From positions 19,754-35,167 of the forward strand of contig NWUY0300003700.1 in assembly GCA_004151065.3 (NCBI GenBank): a DNA stretch of 15,414 bases. Reading direction: 5' to 3'. Under the pieces are notes generated by a model. The model made no database searches and was not told where the DNA came from. It was given only the letters and a program-made list of their open reading frames with translations. This document shows, piece after piece, positions 11,919 through 15,414 of this stretch; within the stretch, counting starts at the first letter, position 1, and each line of letters starts with the position of its first letter. Origin of the DNA: Larix sibirica (taxonomy: Eukaryota; Streptophyta; Pinopsida; Pinales; Pinaceae). The position numbers were made by a program, and so were the translations under genes.

Positions 11919-12985
11919 TAGGGTATGTACACCTTTGTAGACTCAAGACCTAATGGGGTCCTTGATCCAACAAACAAGGGGGTCTCATGCATCAATTTGG
12001 TATCTAGCTAGGTCGTGACCTTATATAAGATCTTGTGAATATTATTTAAGTTGAAAACGTCTTATGTTCATAGAGTAAGATTTAAAATTGTTTTTGATTG
12101 GCTAAGAGATTGTCTTTCTTGAAGTTAGAAAATGGGTTAATGGCCCAATACTATGAGGCATCTAGCAAGAGAGAAAGTCTGCTCCGTTACTAACCACTAA
12201 CGAGTCATTTCAAGTAGTGTGGTTTTTCTTGAATAAAGTGATGAATTAACCTTCATTTACAAATAACCACCAACCCAGAATAGTTGTCCCAGTGCAAATT
12301 AAACAATTGAGATATGATAGATTTTGCTATCTTCAATAAATAATAAATAATAAATTATTATATTAAAAATTATAAAAATATAAGGCATTATTTTTTTTAA
12401 TATAATAAGTACGACAATAATATGGATACCCAATAAATATTAGATTTTTGAAGGATAACATAATCTCTAGTCATCTTAGAGTTGTGCAGCAATCTTGCAA
12501 ATTCAAATTGGAATAAAATGTTTTAATTACATTAATTTATTCAAAATATATTTTTATATTTAATATGCACATTCTCATCTAAAATGGATAATTATTGTGT
12601 TGGGTAGATTATTGACCTATAAAGAACAGAATAGTAAAATAAAGATTGCGTATGTAAACCGTTACCATGTGTTGTAACGTCAACCCAACCATATACCTGT
12701 GAATCTCATAAAATGACAATGTTATAATATATGGCAAGCACCGGACAACAATCACAAGTCAATATTTGTAGTACAATTGATTATGAAACTTCTTACTAAT
12801 TAACATTATGTATGACAGTTGTCTTTGAAAATATTTATCCTCACACATTACCTTCATGATTCAAATTTATTCAAATTTATCGACAACTTTAATTATGACT
12901 TTTTAAAGGGTCAATGGAAAATTAATTTATAAATTAAAATTTGACAAGTTTTAACATTATGATATAAATTGTGTTTTATTTTGTT
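11919..12985. other. Gene-free AT-rich stretch
   Basis: It has high A+T, many homopolymer runs, and no coding frame or recognisable element. It ends at the probable 5' start of the split SINE. Confidence 0.6.
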
Positions 12986-12994
12986 AGTTGAGCA

Positions 12995-13003
12995 TTGGTC
13001 GAG
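12995..13003. repeat. 9-bp target-site duplication, left
   Basis: TTGGTCGAG abuts the left terminal inverted repeat of the Mutator-like element and is identical to 13950-13958. Confidence 0.65.
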
Positions 13004-13111
13004 AGCGTGTGATAATTGGCACTCAAATCGCCCCTTATTGGTGACGGAAAATTTCCGGCGAGGCACAGTTCCACCCCTTCTCGTTATTTTTTTGGAATTT
13101 CGACGATCTGN

Positions 13112-13440
13112 TATGGTGTATTATCACTGTTGTTGCCATCATGGGCCTACAAGAGTTGATTGTGTTTGGGGACTCCACGGTGACGATTAAATGGGCACTC
13201 AAAGAGTATAATCTAAACATCTTATCCTTACATCAGTGGTGCCGTGGTGCCGCAGGATTTAGGACAAAATACAGCTCTTCAATGACATTTCGTTTGAACA
13301 CATCTACCGGCAATTTAACCAAACTGTTGATTCTCTCTCCAAAGATGCTCATGGATGCGATGAGGGTATTGTACACTAGATAGAATACATAGAAGATCAA
13401 GTCTGTGATGTGGGTAGGGTAAATCTATTTGAACAATACT
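13112..13440 (+). pseudogene. Frameshifted LINE RNase H remnant
   Basis: Frame one gives GLQELIVFGDSTVTIKWA, with the Gly-Asp-Ser catalytic strand (Asp at 13171-13173), and reaches LHQWC near 13240. The similarity then moves by two bases to another frame: DKIQLFNDISFEHIYRQFNQ, then TVDSLSKDAHGCDEG, with the late Asp at 13329-13331. One frameshift and at least two stops make it non-functional. RNase H in plant LINEs removes RNA from the RNA/DNA hybrid during reverse transcription. Confidence 0.7.
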
Positions 13441-13644
13441 AATAGGATTGATCATATAGTTAATATGGGTTGTATTTATTATGATAATCATGGGAGAGCC
13501 AACATAGTTTTCTTTAGTTTTTTTGTATGAGAACTCCTGGAACTTTTTCAGAACTTAAGTCTGTTTAAGACATAGACTTTTTGTACTATTTGATTCAAAT
13601 TAATGAATACCAGTAATACGTCTTTTTTCCATTGAAAAAAAAAA
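13112..13644 (+). mobile_element. LINE 3' end fragment inside the Mutator-like composite
   Basis: An RNase H remnant is followed by an AT-rich 3' UTR and a 10-base poly(A) at 13635-13644, the usual order at a 5'-truncated LINE 3' end. An ambiguous base (13111) marks its left junction with the MITE arm. It is a different LINE lineage from the copies at 1 and 14095, since the 3' UTRs do not match. Confidence 0.7.
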
Positions 13645-13682
13645 GCCCAAATTTTTTAACGAAATTTTATAGAGAGAGATAG

Positions 13683-13949
13683 GGCGTGTGATAACTGACA
13701 CTCTTTTTTTCCGGTGACCGGTGACGAAAAATTTTCCAGCGAGGCACAGTTCCACTCCTTCTGGTTATTTTTTTGGAAATTTGATTATCTAGGTCGTCTT
13801 AAAATAGAACAAAACCCTTGGGGCACAGTTCTATGACATAGTTCCATAGTAAATGAGGTGGAACTACGATTCCGTCGGTTTTTATAATCGGATCTAGGGA
13901 ACAAATCACCGGAAAAGCGGGGCAATTTGAGTGCAAGTTATCCCACGCC
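13683..13949. mobile_element. Inner 267-bp MITE-like unit (second left arm to shared right end)
   Basis: GGCGTGTGATAACTGACACTC at 13683 pairs with the right end at 13949 (3 mismatches in 21). Its left arm repeats the outer left arm of 13004-13110, sharing gcgaggcacagttccac and ttatttttttggaa. The nine bases left of 13683 (gagagatag) do not match TTGGTCGAG, so on its own this unit has no target duplication. Confidence 0.55.
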
Positions 13950-13958
13950 TTGGTCGAG
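13950..13958. repeat. 9-bp target-site duplication, right
   Basis: TTGGTCGAG abuts the right terminal inverted repeat and is at the same time part of the SINE box A. Confidence 0.65.
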
Positions 13959-14094
13959 TGGTAAAGGCATTTGATTCTTCTAATCTCCAGGTTCAAGTCA
14001 CGGAGTTGAGAGTCTGACATAAAATTTGAATGTAAATGCCTCACCTTGATTCTCTCGGGAATAATAATGAATGTGTTTCTATCAATAAAAAAAA

Positions 14095-14508
14095 TTGCAC
14101 TCTGGGTTGGCAGGTGCGGCAGGGGTCATTTTTCACCCCGGGGGAAGCGGAATGAAAAACTACGCCTGGGGAATTGGAAATAAGACCAATAATGATGCCG
14201 AATGGCTCACCTTACTTAAAGGTCTGGAAATCGCCATCAAGGCCGGGATAAAAGATCTAATGGCTGTTGGGGACTCTCTTCTTATAGTCCGAGAAGCTTG
14301 CAATCTCATTAGGAAATGCTCCACTCCTTCAAGTAAGTACCACCACATTCTCAAATTTACCAGTAGAGACTTCAATTCTCTCAATTTTCTCCATGTTCTC
14401 CACTCCAACAATCAACATGCCAATGAAATGGAAAATAAAGGGGTGCTCCTAAGTTTTGGTTTCTTAGCCCAAGATGATGTTCTCCCTCTTTCTTGTTGGG
14501 TCCCCTAG
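14095..14508 (+). pseudogene. LINE RNase H domain, 5'-truncated but open frame
   Basis: The frame is open for 137 codons to the TAG at 14506-14508. After a few junction codons it reads GLAGAAGVIFHPGGSG, then NNDAEWLTLLKGLEIAIKAG (Glu at 14200-14202), then LMAVGDSLLIV (Asp at 14272-14274), and ends FLAQDDVLPLSCWVP. This is the plant LINE-type RNase H fold. The first catalytic Asp is lost with the truncation, and the last is Asn (AAT at 14422-14424) where the left copy has Asp. No start codon or upstream polymerase exists, so it is a fragment, not a gene. Confidence 0.75.
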
Positions 14509-15116
14509 CCTTTCTCTCGCTTGGGGTGTCCCCTCCTCCACCCCTCGACCTTCTTTTCATCCATCTCTTGCCACCTTTGAACGCGGAGACCCCCATAACT
14601 GCATGAAAACACTTGTCACTGGTTTCGAGGGCCGATGGAGGCATTTAATGCCATCACATGGCCTCTCCTCACCTAACCCCACTCACTCGCATGCTCTGAT
14701 TCCTCCTTCCTCNAGGCTCCAGCTCCAACCCGAATGACTCCATGGAGAGCCCAGAACCTCCTCAACCACGTCAGAAATGACTTAGCTTGCTGGTCCTTCA
14801 ATTTTGCGGGTTATATATTCTCTTTTCTGTTATAATCTAGAAGCAACTCTGGTTTAGTTTTTATGGGTTTACTCAGCTTTAATGGATTTTATATCCAAAT
14901 TTTGTAATGTATTGCTTCTGCAAGTTTATCTTGGGACAATTTGTTAGGATTTACAACTTTAGCTTTAGACCTATTAGAGTTAATAGAAGAATTAGCGAAG
15001 TAGGCAAGGAAAACTTGAATGCTGGTCCCTCACAGAGGAAAACTAGAATCTCTATTGTATTTTTTGAATTCTCTTTTTAATACAATCTCCATAACCGTTC
15101 TTGTTAAAAAAAAAAA
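14095..15116 (+). mobile_element. 5'-truncated LINE 3' end with poly(A), right copy
   Basis: An RNase H frame (14095-14508) is followed by a 3' UTR of about 600 bp and an 11-base poly(A) at 15106-15116. The first ~205 bases of the UTR match 94-310, so this copy and the left one are the same family. Its left edge coincides with the A tail of the SINE. No reverse transcriptase is present. One ambiguous base lies at 14713. Confidence 0.8.
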
Positions 15117-15150
15117 TATTACCTTATGGGCTTGTCGAATGAGTTTTAAA

Positions 15151-15240
15151 CATATATATGTTATACATATATTCATTATAGATATATATGTTATACATAT
15201 ATTCATTATAGATACATATGTTATACATATATAAGGAATT
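15151..15240. repeat. 30-bp tandem repeat, three copies
   Basis: Units 15151-15180 and 15181-15210 differ by one base. The third (15211-15240) keeps the first 22 bases nearly unchanged (atatg-ttatacatatat) and then diverges. The period is exactly 30 bp. Confidence 0.9.
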
Positions 15241-15414
15241 AAACTAAGTGAGTTATATATATACTTAACATATAAAGAATTTTAAACATGGACAAATTTA
15301 TACATATGTATTGTACACAAGTTAATATGTTCAAAGTTATAGTTAAAAAAAGGTAAATTCATTATAGAATGCTATTGAGTTGTACAAATGTTATAAACCT
15401 ATAAGTTAGGTATG
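15241..15414. other. Gene-free AT-rich right edge
   Basis: AT-rich sequence with repeated tatatac/ttatac words but no coding or structural signal. Confidence 0.6.

Larger units (their letters stand above)
13004..13949. mobile_element. Mutator-like (MULE/MITE) composite with 9-bp target duplication
   Basis: The left end (13004) AGCGTGTGATAATTGGCACTC and the reverse complement of the right end (13949) GGCGTGGGATAACTTGCACTC match at 17 of 21 bases, and similarity goes on through CAAATYGCCCC. Both ends are directly flanked by TTGGTCGAG (12995-13003 and 13950-13958), a perfect 9-bp duplication as expected for Mutator-superfamily elements. No transposase is present. The interior holds a LINE 3' end (13112-13644) and a second left arm (13683-13798). 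It is therefore non-autonomous, and either nested or gene-fragment-carrying. Confidence 0.6.
12986..14094 (+). mobile_element. tRNA-derived SINE, interrupted by a Mutator-like insertion
   Basis: The body continues at 13959 and ends in an A run at 14087-14094. Box A is TTGGTCGAGTGG at 13950-13961, box B is GGTTCAAGTC, and the tail includes ataataatgaatgtg. The Ser/Leu-tRNA-like box A word TTGGTCGAG occurs again at 12995-13003, preceded by GTTGAGCA, which fits the first eight or nine bases of a tRNA-like head. The SINE therefore appears to run 12986-13003 plus 13959-14094 (about 154 bp), split inside box A. Its own flanking target duplication was not identified. Confidence 0.65.

Noticed and set aside
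15019-15234. Open frame with a periodic Ile/Tyr-rich tail at the right edge
   Set aside because: The periodic peptide is just the 30-bp tandem repeat translated, and the frame crosses a LINE poly(A).

Overview
This window looks like nuclear DNA from a seed plant, possibly a gymnosperm. It has one intron-split gene in a long AT-rich field of decayed retroelements, SINEs and short tandem repeats. Nothing in it looks bacterial. The organism call is an inference from the calmodulin protein, the plant splice sites and the repeat types.

The only intact gene is a calmodulin on the minus strand. Its four coding exons (9402-9327, 7035-6878, 6169-6089, 5965-5831) join without any edit into a 149-residue protein with four complete EF-hand loops. 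Intron 1 (2291 nt) splits codon 26 and holds two tRNA-like SINE remnants. Intron 2 (708 nt) holds a ~105-bp duplication and a piece of a repeat that is also present in intron 1. Intron 3 is 123 nt. The promoter and 5' UTR (about 9403-9900) are the most CpG-rich part of the window.

Left flank (1-5800). The window opens inside the last codons of a LINE RNase H domain (1-93) followed by its 3' UTR. Next comes a decayed Ty3/gypsy-type element on the minus strand: protease, zinc-knuckle and Gag remnants, a tRNA-Met-type primer-binding site (1970-1983) and a probable 5' LTR (1993-2419). From 2420 to 5800 there is no gene. That stretch holds a polypurine-tract-like G run (3298-3312), a ~190-bp diverged duplication, a ~100-bp minisatellite-like array (4570-5080) and other short duplications.

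Right flank (9900-15414). A 72-bp tandem repeat and a TA microsatellite lie upstream of the calmodulin promoter. They are followed by an unidentified degenerate coding-like stretch (10436-11182), a 59-bp tandem dimer of tRNA-like modules (11801-11918) and AT-rich DNA. The last 2.4 kb is nested. A tRNA-derived SINE is split inside its box A by a Mutator-like element with a 9-bp target duplication (TTGGTCGAG). That element encloses a frameshifted LINE 3' end with its poly(A), plus a second copy of its own left arm. The SINE tail abuts a 5'-truncated LINE whose RNase H frame is still open (14095-14508). This last LINE is related to the one at position 1. A 30-bp tandem repeat closes the window.

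I found no convincing previously undescribed functional system. The most notable structure is the nested SINE / Mutator-like / LINE composite.
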